From the NCBI RefSeq assembly GCF_039519235.1, contig NZ_CP154351.1:2108001-2172000 (forward strand): a stretch of 64,000 nt of DNA. Direction: 5' to 3'. The notes below the pieces were generated by a model that saw only the letters and a list, made by a program, of their open reading frames with translations, was not told the DNA's origin and made no database searches. Shown here one piece after another: positions 44,304-54,100 of this stretch. Positions within the stretch are counted from its first letter, which is position 1; every line of letters starts with the position of its first letter. The translations under genes were made by a program, and so were the position numbers. Origin of the DNA: Micrococcus sp. 2A. Its GTDB lineage: Bacteria; Actinomycetota; Actinomycetes; Actinomycetales; Micrococcaceae.

Positions 44304-45647
44304 TCAGGCGTTCCGGCGCCGGTGGTTCGCCATGGCGAACACCGCGAGGAGAGCCGCCACGACGAGGAACGGGATGCCGCCGATCCAGACCTCGGGCTCC
44401 ACCTGCGTGGCGAGCAGCAGGCAGGAGGCGACGCCGAGGACCGGCAGGAACGCCGGCACGCGGTAGTGGCGGTGCGCCACGGGGTCCTTGCGCAGCACCA
44501 GCACGGCCACGTTCACGGCCACGAACACCACGAGCAGCAGGAGCACCATGATGCCCGCGAGCAGCTCGAGGGTGCCCGTGAGAGCGAGCATCAGCGAGAT
44601 CGCGGTGGTCACGATGACCGCCACCCACGGGGTCTGCCGGCCCGGGAGGACCTTGCCGAGGAAGGAGGGCAGCAGGCCGTCGCGGGCCATGCCGTAGGTG
44701 AGGCGGGAGCTCATGATGCCCGTGAGCAGCGCACCGTTGGCCACGGCCACGAGCGCGATCACGCTGAACACCACGGGCGGGACGATCCCCGCCGCCTGCA
44801 CCACCTGCAGGAGCGGGGCCGAGGAGGAGGCGAGCTCCGCCGTCGGGACGGCGGCGGAGGCCACGACGCCGACGGCCGCGTAGAGCAGGCCCGCCACCGT
44901 GAGCGCGCCGAAGAGGGCGCGGGGGTAGGAGCGCGCGGGGTCACGGGTCTCCTCGGCCACGTTCACGCTGGTCTCGAAGCCGGCGTAGGAGTAGAAGGCG
45001 AGCACGGTGCCGGCCAGGACGGCCGCGAACGGGCCGTTCTCCGGGGTGCCGAGCTGCGTGAGTCGGGAGAGGTCCCCGCCGCCGCGGGCGAGCAGGATGG
45101 CGCCCAGGACCACCACGAGCACCAGGCCGCCGACCTCGATGACGGTGGCCACGCGGTTCACGCCGAGCGACTCGGCGATGCCGCGGATGTTCAGGGCGGC
45201 CAGCAGCGCGAGGAACACGACGACGACGATCGCCGTCGGCCAGTTCACGAACGCGCCGAGATAGTCGCCGGCGAAGCCGAGGGCGAGCGCGCCCACCGAG
45301 ACGATGCCGGCCGCGAGCATGCAGAAGCCCACGAGGAACCCGACGAACGGGCCGAACGCGCGGGTGGCGTAGTGCGAGGAGCCGCCGGCGCGTGGGTACT
45401 TCGTGGCCAGCTCGGCGTAGGAGCCGGCCGTGAGCAGCGCGAGGAGGAGGGCGGCCACGAGCGGCACCCAGACGGCGCCGCCGGAGAGCTTGGCCACGGA
45501 GCCGGCGAGGACGTAGACGCCCGCGCCGAGGACGTCGCCCAGGATGAACAGGAAGAGGCTCCACGTGCCGACCTTGCGGGCGAGTGGGCTGCTGATGGCG
45601 GGGTCGACGTCGGCGGAGTGCGCGCCGGCGGAGTGCGAAGAGGTCAC
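44304..45647 (-). CDS. APC-family amino acid permease
   Basis: 447 residues from GTG 45647; a longer frame to ATG 45755 would add a proline-rich leader. Twelve helices; LGDVLGAGVYVLAGSVAKLS is the helix-1 substrate loop and GFETSVNVAEETRDPARSYP the helix 6-loop region of the superfamily. The closest type is the CAT/AAT-like APC transporters. Divergent from the acyl-CoA operon. No ribosome binding site stands out before the GTG. Confidence 0.85.
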   Translation of the reverse strand: MTSSHSAGAHSADVDPAISSPLARKVGTWSLFLFILGDVLGAGVYVLAGSVAKLSGGAVWVPLVAALLLALLTAGSYAELATKYPRAGGSSHYATRAFGPFVGFLVGFCMLAAGIVSVGALALGFAGDYLGAFVNWPTAIVVVVFLALLAALNIRGIAESLGVNRVATVIEVGGLVLVVVLGAILLARGGGDLSRLTQLGTPENGPFAAVLAGTVLAFYSYAGFETSVNVAEETRDPARSYPRALFGALTVAGLLYAAVGVVASAAVPTAELASSSAPLLQVVQAAGIVPPVVFSVIALVAVANGALLTGIMSSRLTYGMARDGLLPSFLGKVLPGRQTPWVAVIVTTAISLMLALTGTLELLAGIMVLLLLVVFVAVNVAVLVLRKDPVAHRHYRVPAFLPVLGVASCLLLATQVEPEVWIGGIPFLVVAALLAVFAMANHRRRNA

Positions 45648-45823
45648 GGCTCTGCTCTCGTACGGAGGGGGACGTGGGGGTGCCGGCTCACGGTAAGCGG
45701 TGGGGAGGGTGTCTGCCAAGGTCAGAGGGGCGGGACGCGGGATCAGGCGGATCACCCTTGATTGTTGGATTTCCTAGCATTAGCGTGACGCCCACCACAG
45801 GCCGCCCAGAGATCGGACTCCTC

Positions 45824-46018
45824 ATGACTGAGGCCCACATCGTCGACGCCGTCCGCACCCCGGTGGGCCGCCAGGACCTCGACTCGGCCGCGGACGCCGA
45901 GGTGCTCCTCGACGGCGTCGACCAGCCGGGGCCGCGGGCCATGCACACCGCGCGCAACGCCTGGCGTGCCGCAGGGCTGTCCGAGGACGTCCCGGGGACG
46001 ACGGTCGAACGGCTCTGA
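45824..46018 (+). pseudogene. Thiolase (acetyl-CoA acetyltransferase) remnant
   Basis: An open frame of 64 codons. The first 16 residues (MTEAHIVDAVRTPVGR) are the thiolase N-terminus; the last part (RNAWRAAGLSEDVPGTTVERL) is the segment that in thiolases leads directly into the catalytic CGSG. About 20 residues between them are gone and the frame stops just before the catalytic Cys. It is the first frame of the acyl-CoA operon, so it looks like a decayed thiolase gene whose 3' three quarters were deleted. Confidence 0.7.
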
Positions 46019-46060
46019 GCCCCCTCCCTGCCCCTTCCGCTCCACCCCCTGGAGGACACC

Positions 46061-47653
46061 ATGTCGCAGACGACCCCTGACACCCACGCCCGCGGCCCGG
46101 CACCCGAGGACACCATCGGCCGCCTCTTCGCCCGTGCCGTCGCCCGCTCCCCCCGCGCCGTGGCCCTGCGGTTCGAGGACCGGGACTGGACCTACGCGCA
46201 GCTGCGCGACGGCGTGCACCGCGTGGCCCGCCGGCTGCTCGCCACCGGGATGCCGCAGGGCTCCCGCGTCGCCGCCTACGCGATGAACTCGGACGCCTAC
46301 GCGGTGCTCTTCCTCGCGTGCGCCACGGCCGGCTACGTGCACGTGCCCGTGAACTTCGCGCTCAAGGGCGGAGAGCTCGCCCATGCCCTCGAGGACTCCG
46401 GCGCGGAGCTGATCGTCACGGACGCCGCGATGCTCGAGCGCGTGGACCAGGTCCGCGCGGAGGGCCGCGTCCCCGCGCTGGGCCGGGTCTGGCCCCTGCT
46501 CGCCGCCGAGGACGGCGGGGAGCCCGCCGTCCTGGAGACCGCCCGGGACGAGTCGGCGGACGCGTCCGCGCCCGACGTCGACGTGCAGGCCACCGACCTC
46601 GCGCAGCTGCTCTACACCTCGGGGACCACGTCCGCCCCGAAGGGGGCGATGATGTCCCACCGCGCGCTCGTGGCCGAGTACCTCTCCTCCGTCATCGCGC
46701 TCGACTACACGGCGGAGGACCGTCCGCTCGTGGCCATGCCGCTCTACCACTCGGCCGCGATGCACGTGATCCTGCTGCCCTACCTGTCCCTGGGCGCCAC
46801 CGTGCGGATCCTGCCCGCCCCGGACATCCCGCGCATGCTGGAGGTCGTGGAGGCCGAGCACATCGGCTCCCTCTTCCTCGCGCCCACGGTGTGGGTGCCG
46901 CTGAGCAACCACCCGGACCTCGCCACGCGGGACCTCTCCTCGCTGCGGAAGGCCCAGTACGGCGCCTCGATCATGCCCGTCACCGTGCTGCAGCGCCTGC
47001 GGCAGGCCCAGCCCGGCATCGGCTTCTACAACTGCTTCGGCCAGTCCGAGCTCGGCCCCCTCTGCACCGTGCTGCGTCCCGAGGAGCACGATGCCCGCCC
47101 CGCCTCGTGCGGACGCCCCGTGTTCCACGTCGAGGCCCGCGTCATGACGGCGGACGGCGCCCCGGCCAAGCCGGGTGAGCCGGGCGAGATCCAGTACCGC
47201 TCCCCGCAGCTGCTCAACGGGTACTGGAACCGCCCCGAGGCCACCGCGGACGCGTTCACCGACGACGGCTGGTTCCGCTCCGGCGACCAGGTCACCCAGG
47301 ACGCCGCGGGCTACATCCAGGTGGTGGACCGCATCAAGGACGTCATCAACACCGGCGGCGTCCTCGTGGCGCCCCGCGAAGTGGAGGACGCCATCTACGA
47401 GCTGGACGAAGTGGCGGAGGTCGCCGTCGTCGGGCTGCCGGACGAACGGTGGATCGAGGCGGTGACCGCCGTCGTGGTGCTCAAGGAGGGCGCCGAGCTG
47501 ACCGCGGAGACCGTGCGGGCCCACGTGAAGGAGCGCCTCGCCGCGTTCAAGGTCCCCAAGCGCGTCGACTTCGTGGCCGAGCTGCCGCGCAACCAGTCCG
47601 GCAAGCTGCTCAAGCGCGCCCTGCGCGCCGAACGGACGGCGGGCCAGGGGTGA
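46061..47653 (+). CDS. Acyl-CoA synthetase (AMP-binding family)
   Basis: 530 residues. P-loop-like LLYTSGTTSAPKGAMMSH (about 186-203), A4 region MPLYHSAAMHVILL, A5 NCFGQSELGP, A7/A8 DGWFRSGDQVTQDAAGYIQVVDRIKDVINTGG-type hinge, and the adenylation Lys in RNQSGKLLKR (about 515). It activates a fatty or carboxylic acid to acyl-CoA. GGAGGAC precedes the ATG. Stop and start overlap (TGATG) with the acyl-CoA dehydrogenase gene. Confidence 0.92.
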   Translation: MSQTTPDTHARGPAPEDTIGRLFARAVARSPRAVALRFEDRDWTYAQLRDGVHRVARRLLATGMPQGSRVAAYAMNSDAYAVLFLACATAGYVHVPVNFALKGGELAHALEDSGAELIVTDAAMLERVDQVRAEGRVPALGRVWPLLAAEDGGEPAVLETARDESADASAPDVDVQATDLAQLLYTSGTTSAPKGAMMSHRALVAEYLSSVIALDYTAEDRPLVAMPLYHSAAMHVILLPYLSLGATVRILPAPDIPRMLEVVEAEHIGSLFLAPTVWVPLSNHPDLATRDLSSLRKAQYGASIMPVTVLQRLRQAQPGIGFYNCFGQSELGPLCTVLRPEEHDARPASCGRPVFHVEARVMTADGAPAKPGEPGEIQYRSPQLLNGYWNRPEATADAFTDDGWFRSGDQVTQDAAGYIQVVDRIKDVINTGGVLVAPREVEDAIYELDEVAEVAVVGLPDERWIEAVTAVVVLKEGAELTAETVRAHVKERLAAFKVPKRVDFVAELPRNQSGKLLKRALRAERTAGQG

Positions 47654-48843
47654 TGCGGCCGACCTATGACGTGACCACCCCCCTGGACGTGGACTACCTG
47701 GAGGCCTTCGCAGAGGCCACGGACGAGGACCGCGAACACTGGGACCGGGCCCGCGCCTACGGCCGGGAGGTGCTCGAGCGGATCGACGGGCACTGGGACC
47801 GCGCGGAGTACCCGCTGAACCTCGTGGCGCGGGCCGGGGAGCTGGACCTGCTCACCGACGGCCTGGACGTGCCCGGGCACGCGATGATGTCCCCGCTGGC
47901 CGCCGGGCTGGTGTCGATGGAGATCTCCCGCGCGGACGGCTCCATGGCGGCAGCGGCCGCGGTGCAGGGCGGGCTCGTGCTGCGGGCCCTGGTGCACTGC
48001 GCCTCGGAGGCGCAGAAGGAGCGGTACCTCGAGCCGGTGGCCAGCGGTCGCCTGCCAGGAGGGTTCGCGCTCACCGAGCCGCTGCACGGCTCGGACTCCG
48101 TGTCCCTGGAGACCTCCGCCCGTCCCGACGGCGCGGGCGGCTGGGTGCTGAACGGCGCCAAGAAGTGGATCGGCAACGGCGCCTCCGGCGGCATCACGCT
48201 GGTGTGGGCGCGCGACACGGAGGACGGCCAGGTCAAGGGCTTCATCGTGGAGCAGTCCACGCCCGGGTACGAGGCCGAGGTCATCACCGGCAAGGGCGCC
48301 CTGCGGGCGATCCACCAGGCGGAGATCTCCCTGACGGACGTGCGGGTGGACGACGACGCACGCCTGCCCCACGTCGCCACGTTCAAGGACGCGGCCCGCG
48401 TGCTCGTGGCCACCCGCGTGAACGTGGGGTGGTCCGCGCTGGGCCACGCCTCCAGCATGTTCGAGTCCGCGCTGGCCTACGCGACGCAGCGGGAGCAGTT
48501 CGGGAAGCCGCTCGGCGCGCACCAGATGGTGCAGGAGCGGCTCGCGCAGATGCTGGACGAGGTCACGGGGATGCAGGCCCGCTGTGCGGCGGTCGCGCGG
48601 CTGCAGGAGGCCGGGACCCTGCGGGACCAGCAGGCGTCCCTGCTCAAGTACAGCTGCACGCGGGGCGCGCGCCGCGTGGCGCAGATCGCCCGGGACATGC
48701 TCGGCGGCAACGGCATCCTGCTGGAGAACCAGGTGATCCGCCACATGACGGACGTCGAGGCGCTGCACACCTATGAGGGAACGGAGTCCGTGCAGGCGTT
48801 GATCCTCGGCCGGGACCTGACCGGGATGAGCGCGTTCGCGTGA
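47653..48843 (+). CDS. Acyl-CoA dehydrogenase (glutaryl-CoA dehydrogenase-like)
   Basis: 396 residues. FAD/substrate segments GFALTEPLHGSDSVSLET and LNGAKKWIGNGASGGITLVW; REQFGKPLGAHQMVQERLAQM; and the catalytic Glu in ALHTYEGTESVQALILGR (about residue 378). The motif spacing fits the GcdH/short-branched group. Translationally coupled to the acyl-CoA synthetase. Confidence 0.9.
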   Translation: MRPTYDVTTPLDVDYLEAFAEATDEDREHWDRARAYGREVLERIDGHWDRAEYPLNLVARAGELDLLTDGLDVPGHAMMSPLAAGLVSMEISRADGSMAAAAAVQGGLVLRALVHCASEAQKERYLEPVASGRLPGGFALTEPLHGSDSVSLETSARPDGAGGWVLNGAKKWIGNGASGGITLVWARDTEDGQVKGFIVEQSTPGYEAEVITGKGALRAIHQAEISLTDVRVDDDARLPHVATFKDAARVLVATRVNVGWSALGHASSMFESALAYATQREQFGKPLGAHQMVQERLAQMLDEVTGMQARCAAVARLQEAGTLRDQQASLLKYSCTRGARRVAQIARDMLGGNGILLENQVIRHMTDVEALHTYEGTESVQALILGRDLTGMSAFA

Positions 48844-48907
48844 TCCCCGGCCGGCCGCTCTCGTGGCCGACACCCACACACCCCACCTTCCGACCCCAGG
48901 AGCTGAC

Positions 48908-49708
48908 ATGACCACCGCACCCACCCCTTCTTCCTCCGACGACGCCCCCGCCGTCCTCATCGAGACGCGTCCCGGCGTCGTGCGGCTGACGCTGAACCGG
49001 CCCGCGAAGGGCAACGCGCTCGGACTGACGATGGCGCGCGAGGTGCTCGCGGCGATCGCCGCGGCCGAGGCGGACGACTCCGTGCACGTGCTCACGCTGA
49101 CCGGCGCCGGGCGGATCTTCTGCGGCGGCGGGGACGTCCAGGCCATGGCCGCCTCCCCCGCCGGGCCGGAGCGGCGCGCGATGATCCAGGAACTCGGCGA
49201 GGCGGCGGGCGAGGTCGCGGTGGCGCTGACGGGCTCTCGCCTGCTGGTGCTGGCCGGCGTCAATGGGACGGCCGCCGGGGCGGGGCTCGGGCTCATGCTG
49301 GGCGGCGACGTCGTGCTGGTGCGCGAGGACGCGCAGCTGGTGACGGCGTTCTCGGCGCTCGGGATGACGCCGGACACGGGCGTGTCCTACTGGCTGCCGC
49401 GGGTGCTCGGGCCGGTGCGCGCGACGCAGCTGCTGCTCGGCGGGCGGCGCCTGAACGGGGCCGAGGCCGTCGCGTGGGGCCTGGCGACCGAGGCGGTGGC
49501 CGGCGACGCGTTCGCGGCACGCCTGGCGGCGCTCGAGGACGAGCTGGTGGCCGGTCCGGCGCACACCTATGGGCCGACCAAGGCGCTGGCGCGCGGGGCC
49601 GACGTCGAGGCGCTGCGCGCACATGTGCGGCGGGAGGCCGCGTCGATCGCGGCGGCGTCCGAGCACCCGGAGGCCGTGCGGCGGGTGGAGGCGTTCGCGG
49701 GCCGGTGA
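48908..49708 (+). CDS. Enoyl-CoA hydratase/isomerase family protein
   Basis: 266 residues from ATG 48908 (CAGGAG upstream). Crotonase fold: VRLTLNRPAKGNALG, oxyanion-hole segments GAGRIFCGGGDVQAMAAS and NGTAAGAGLGLMLGGDVVL, and FSALGMTPDTGVSYWLPR, where Asp (not Glu) holds a catalytic position, as in isomerase-type members. Third working gene of the acyl-CoA operon: activation, dehydrogenation, hydration or isomerisation; the thiolase step is missing here. Confidence 0.9.
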   Translation: MTTAPTPSSSDDAPAVLIETRPGVVRLTLNRPAKGNALGLTMAREVLAAIAAAEADDSVHVLTLTGAGRIFCGGGDVQAMAASPAGPERRAMIQELGEAAGEVAVALTGSRLLVLAGVNGTAAGAGLGLMLGGDVVLVREDAQLVTAFSALGMTPDTGVSYWLPRVLGPVRATQLLLGGRRLNGAEAVAWGLATEAVAGDAFAARLAALEDELVAGPAHTYGPTKALARGADVEALRAHVRREAASIAAASEHPEAVRRVEAFAGR

Positions 49709-49808
49709 GGGGCGGGCGGCGGCCCGGGCCTGTGAGGGGCGGCCGGCGGCGCGTGTTCAGCGGGCCGCCCCCGGGCCGACCCCGGTCAGGTGCGCGAGGG
49801 CGTGGGGG

Positions 49809-50018
49809 TCACTTGAACATCTTCAGGACGTCGCCCAGGCCGACCGTGGTGCGCCGGTAGACGGCGTTGTAGGCGGCGCGCTTCGGATCGCGCAGCCAGC
49901 CCATCCCCTTGCGGCCGTAGCCGGGGATGACCTTGCGCTTGATCGCACGCTTGGCGCGGCCCGTGGTGCGGGCCTTGATGGACTTCTTCAGGCTGGGCTT
50001 GCGGAGACCGATCTTCAT
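49809..50018 (-). CDS. Small very basic protein, unknown
   Basis: 69 residues from the ATG at 50018 (a GTG at 50072 is also in frame). About a quarter are Lys/Arg: RKPSLKKSIKARTTGRAKRA, then PGYGRKGMGWLRDPKRAAYN. It could bind nucleic acid or acidic surfaces. A family of similar small actinobacterial proteins exists without known role. No good ribosome binding site precedes either start. Confidence 0.55.
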   Translation of the reverse strand: MKIGLRKPSLKKSIKARTTGRAKRAIKRKVIPGYGRKGMGWLRDPKRAAYNAVYRRTTVGLGDVLKMFK

Positions 50019-50076
50019 GGTCGGGAGGGTAGCGGGTGGGGTGGACGGGATTGGAACAGGTACGCCGTTCACGAGG

Positions 50077-50949
50077 TCATCGGCTAGGCCCAGGATCGTT
50101 CCTCATCGCCGACGAACCGCGGCCCGATGGCCGCAGATGATACTTATAGGTCTCGGAAATCCTCGTTCCCTGCCCATGGACATCTTTCTGATATGCCTCA
50201 GAGAATTCGCGCTTGGCCGATTTCAGCTTGAATCCGACCTCCTTATGCACCACGCGCGACCTTTGATACAAGAACAGTGCGGCCAGTAGAAGCACGAGCC
50301 AGTTCAAAACATTATCGGGAAATTCATCCGACCGAACTGCCCACAGGGTTACCACCATAAGCGACAGGGCGCATGCCGCAAGGTAGTAGGTCAGGAAAAT
50401 ACTATCGAGGAAGATAATCCTTCTTTCGCCAGCAAGATCCTTTCGAGTCACCTCCAGACGCTCGCGGAGAGAGAAGAGGTGCCGCTCCACCTTCAATATC
50501 CCTGAAACTTTCGCTCGTGTCGCGAAGGCTGCAAACGCCGCCATGAAGAGCAAGACCCCGGCACCCTTGATTGCGTACCACACCTGCGGAGGAACTGGAC
50601 TAGACCAGCCCAAAGCGAGAACCAGGCAAGAAATTGTCGCGAGCAGCAGGAAGGCTCCGACAACCTCGTACTTCACAGCCACACGTCCTGGATAGGGGTA
50701 TAGGATCTCGCGGGAATAGAGGAATGCTCGTCTTTGCATCTCTCGAGTGAATGACTTGCGCGCCTCTTCGCTGAGGTACTCCATGCAGGCTTGGCCTGCC
50801 GCGACCTGCATCCCGAGTTCCGAGGGAGGGTCGGTCCGCATGGCCCAATATCGCCTGTACAGCCAAATAAGGAGCGGTGCCAACAAAGGCGCGGGTCCAA
50901 ATATGATCGTAATCCACACAGACGCATCTGCTGCATCAAACTCTATCAT
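50077..50949 (-). CDS. Five-helix membrane protein of low GC, unknown, next to hsdR
   Basis: 290 residues with about five membrane helices (residues 10-30, 95-117, 122-143, 183-206, 215-232) and a 55-residue cytosolic tail. GGTGG lies 5 nt before the ATG. No family is recognised. By eye this gene and the 210 bp above it are far richer in A/T than the rest of the window, so it came recently from elsewhere. Same strand as and directly behind hsdR; a membrane effector of the defence island is possible but unproven. Confidence 0.7.
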   Translation of the reverse strand: MIEFDAADASVWITIIFGPAPLLAPLLIWLYRRYWAMRTDPPSELGMQVAAGQACMEYLSEEARKSFTREMQRRAFLYSREILYPYPGRVAVKYEVVGAFLLLATISCLVLALGWSSPVPPQVWYAIKGAGVLLFMAAFAAFATRAKVSGILKVERHLFSLRERLEVTRKDLAGERRIIFLDSIFLTYYLAACALSLMVVTLWAVRSDEFPDNVLNWLVLLLAALFLYQRSRVVHKEVGFKLKSAKREFSEAYQKDVHGQGTRISETYKYHLRPSGRGSSAMRNDPGPSR

Positions 50950-51065
50950 TTCAAACCACCTAGAACACCTTCAGGCATCGGGCAGTCGGCAGTCGCATCT
51001 ACGATCTGTAAGATCTGGCAAATCCCTGCCCGATTTTCCCATACTCATTTGACCGTTACCTGTCA

Positions 51066-51090
51066 ATATTCCGCACTCTGCGGACAATAT
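51066..51090 (-). terminator. AT-flanked hairpin after hsdR
   Basis: CCGCA-CTC-TGCGG (51071-51083) inside near-symmetric AT-rich flanks (ATATT and ACAATAT). On the minus strand it lies 70 nt past the hsdR stop codon. Confidence 0.4.
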
Positions 51091-51159
51091 AGCTGCACGA
51101 GCTTCTGGATCATCCCAAGATGGGTCACCAAAGGCGTCCTTTTCGTACACGCACGTGCT

Positions 51160-54100
51160 TCAGGAGCCCCCCGTTTCATCAACCAAAACGCCTTCGGAGC
51201 CCCCCGTTTCATCAACGAAAGCGTCAGGGCGGTTCCCGGCGGCAGAGGCATCAGCGTCGACCGCCGTCTCAGCAGGGCTCTGCCCCACGTCCACCGGGCC
51301 GACCTCGCCCACCGCACCCTCAGGAACGCCTCCACCCCGCACCGTCAGGTACAAGTACTCCCCGATCGCGGCGACGATCATCTTCGACGGGTCCCCACCC
51401 CTGCCCACGATGTCCGTCATCTTCGCGAAGGCGTCCTCGTTCGCGTACACGGCGCCCATCGCCGACCGTTCCAGGTTCGGGCTCGCCAGGAACTGCTCCA
51501 GCGAGTTCGCTCCGGCCTGCCCCAGCAGCTTCTCGTCCTCCATGAGCGGCGCCACGAGGGCACTGACCCACGCCTCCTGCTGGGACGGGGACGCATCCAC
51601 GCCTTCACCGGCGAAGATCTCGTTGATCTTCTCGATCACTTCCTCCAACGGCCCGCGCTGCTTCTCACGCGCCTGCCCGCCTCCCACGGCGGTGGTCCCC
51701 TTCAGCGCGGCCCCACCGGTCAGCCCGATGTCCCCCGAGGACGTCTTCTTCTGCCGGATGCTCACCAGTTGCACATCGCTCAGGTCGATCAGCTCCTCAC
51801 CGCCGGGCTGATCGCCCACGAGCTGTACCAGGTGCCGCAGGAACAGCGCCCGCTTGTAGTGCTCGGTGTCCCCGAACTCGTAAATCTGGGAGAGGAAGTC
51901 GTAGAGGCTGACGAAGGACCGCATGTCCTTGCGCGTCAGCACGAGCTCGTTCACGCGTGTCTCGTCCTGGTTCATCCGCGCATGCGCCAGCTCCTTGCGG
52001 AACCGGTATGCCACGGGCTCCAGCGCGGCCTGCAGGCCCTCCTGCCCGCTCCCCGGCTTCCACGCGACCCACACCTCGGCGAACGCGTCGACCTCGTCCC
52101 AGTCGTACACACCCGCGGCGTCGAGCTTCGTCCCCAGGTCATGGATCAGGTTCGGGTCCGTCACCGTCTCCAGCTTCGCGCCGGCGTAGTACGGCTCGAA
52201 GGCGGCCTGGATGTCGTCTTCGGAGTTCACGAAGTCCAGCACGTAGGTGGTGTCCTTGCCGGGCGCCGCGCGGTTCAGGCGCGACAGCGTCTGCACGGCG
52301 AGCACGCCGGAGAGCTTCTTGTCCACGTACAGAGCGCAGAGCTTCGGCTGGTCGAAGCCGGTCTGGTACTTGTTGGCCACGATCATCACTTGGTAGCCGT
52401 CCCCGTCGAACGCCTTCGCCAGGTTGCCGGTCACGGACGGGTTCATGGACCGTTCGGTGACCTTCTCGAGCCCGAAGTCGTCGTCGGTGATCTCGCCGGA
52501 GAAGGCCACCAACGTGCCCACGTCCGTGTACCCCATGTCCTGGATGTACTGGTCCATCTGGCGCTTGTACCGGACGGCGGCGGCGCGGGAGTCGGTGACC
52601 ACCATGGCCTTGGCCTGCCCGTCGAGCAGTCCGGCCACGTTGGCGCGGAAGTGCTCCACGATGATCTTGACCTTCTGGGCGATGTTCGTCGGGTGCAGCT
52701 TGACCCACCGCATAAGCTTCTTGCTCGCCTCGGTCTGGTCCACTTCGGTGGTCGGCTTCCCGACGGCGGCCCGGTCGCCTTCCGGACGGAACTCGCCCTG
52801 CTGTCCGGCCAGGGCCAGCTTGAAGGCGGTGTCGTAGTTGGTGAAGTTCTTCAGCACGTCGAGGATGAACTCCTCCTCGATGGCCTGCTGCATGGTGTAC
52901 CGATGGAAGGAGGCCGGGATCTCCTGGCCCTTCTCGTCGTACTCGCCGGAGGGGCGGCCGAACATCTGCAGGGTCTTGTCCTTCGGGGTGGCGGTGAAGG
53001 CGAAGAAGCTGATGTTCTCCGGGCGTCCGGTGGCGGCGACCTCGGCGGCGAGGATGGACTCGGTGTCCGCCTCTCCCCCATCTTCGAGGTCGGCCTGCTC
53101 GTCCGGGGTGAGCACGCGCTTGAGCTTGGCTGCGGCGGAGCCGGTCTGAGAGGAGTGCGCCTCGTCCGCGATCACTGCGTAGGTGCGGCCCGCGAGCGTC
53201 GAGTCGCCCTTGAGGAGTTCGAGCACGGCGGGGAAGGTCTGCAGCGTCACCACGATGATCCGGTTGCCCTGCAGCAGGGTCTGCTTCACCAGGGCGGACT
53301 TGCTGGTGGCCTCTCCCCCGAGGTTCTTGCGGTCCACGGCCACCACGGTGCCGGAGGTCCGCTCGATCTGCCGGACGGCCTCCTGAAGCTGGTCGTCCAG
53401 CACGGTGCGGTCGGTGACCACGATGACCGAGTCGAACACCCGCTGCTCGTCCGCCCCGTAGGTGGAGAGCAGGCGGTGGGCGGTCCAGGCGATGGTGTTG
53501 GTCTTGCCGGAGCCGGCGGAGTGCTCGATCAGGTAGGACTTGCCGGCGCCCTCCTCGCGGACGGCGGCGAGCATCGTGGTGACGGCCTCCCACTGGTGGA
53601 AGCGCGGGAAGATCAGCGTGGACTTCCGGCGCGAGCGGCCGTATTCGTCCTCCACGGTCTCCTTCTTGAGGAAGACGAACTTCTGGAGGATCTCGAGCCA
53701 GGTGTCCCGCTGGAGAATCCGCTCCCACAGGTAGGCCGTGGAGGAGCCCCCGTTCGGGTTGAGCGGGTTGCCGGCGTGGCCGTCGTCGCCCTGGTTGAAG
53801 GGCAGGAAGAAGGTGTCCTTCCCGGCCAGCTTGGTGGTCATCCAGACCTCGCGGTTGGAGACGGCGAAGTGGACCACGGCGCGGGTGCCGAACCCGAACA
53901 GCGGCGTGGCTTTGGGGTTGCGCTCGCGGTACTGCTTCTTCGCGTGGCCGATGGACTGGGTGGAGTCGGTCTTCAGTTCGATCGTGGCCACGGGCAGGCC
54001 GTTGACGAAGAGCACCAGGTCCACGGACTGGTTGGTGGCCGGGTTGAAGTGCACCTGACGCATCACGCGCAGCCGCATGCGTTCGTAGGAGGCGACGGCG

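Noticed and set aside
49720..49778. CGGCCCGGG / CCCGGGCCG inverted repeat after the enoyl-CoA hydratase gene
   Set aside because: Arms are only 9 bp with a 41-nt loop; by chance at this GC content such pairs are frequent, so I do not call a terminator.
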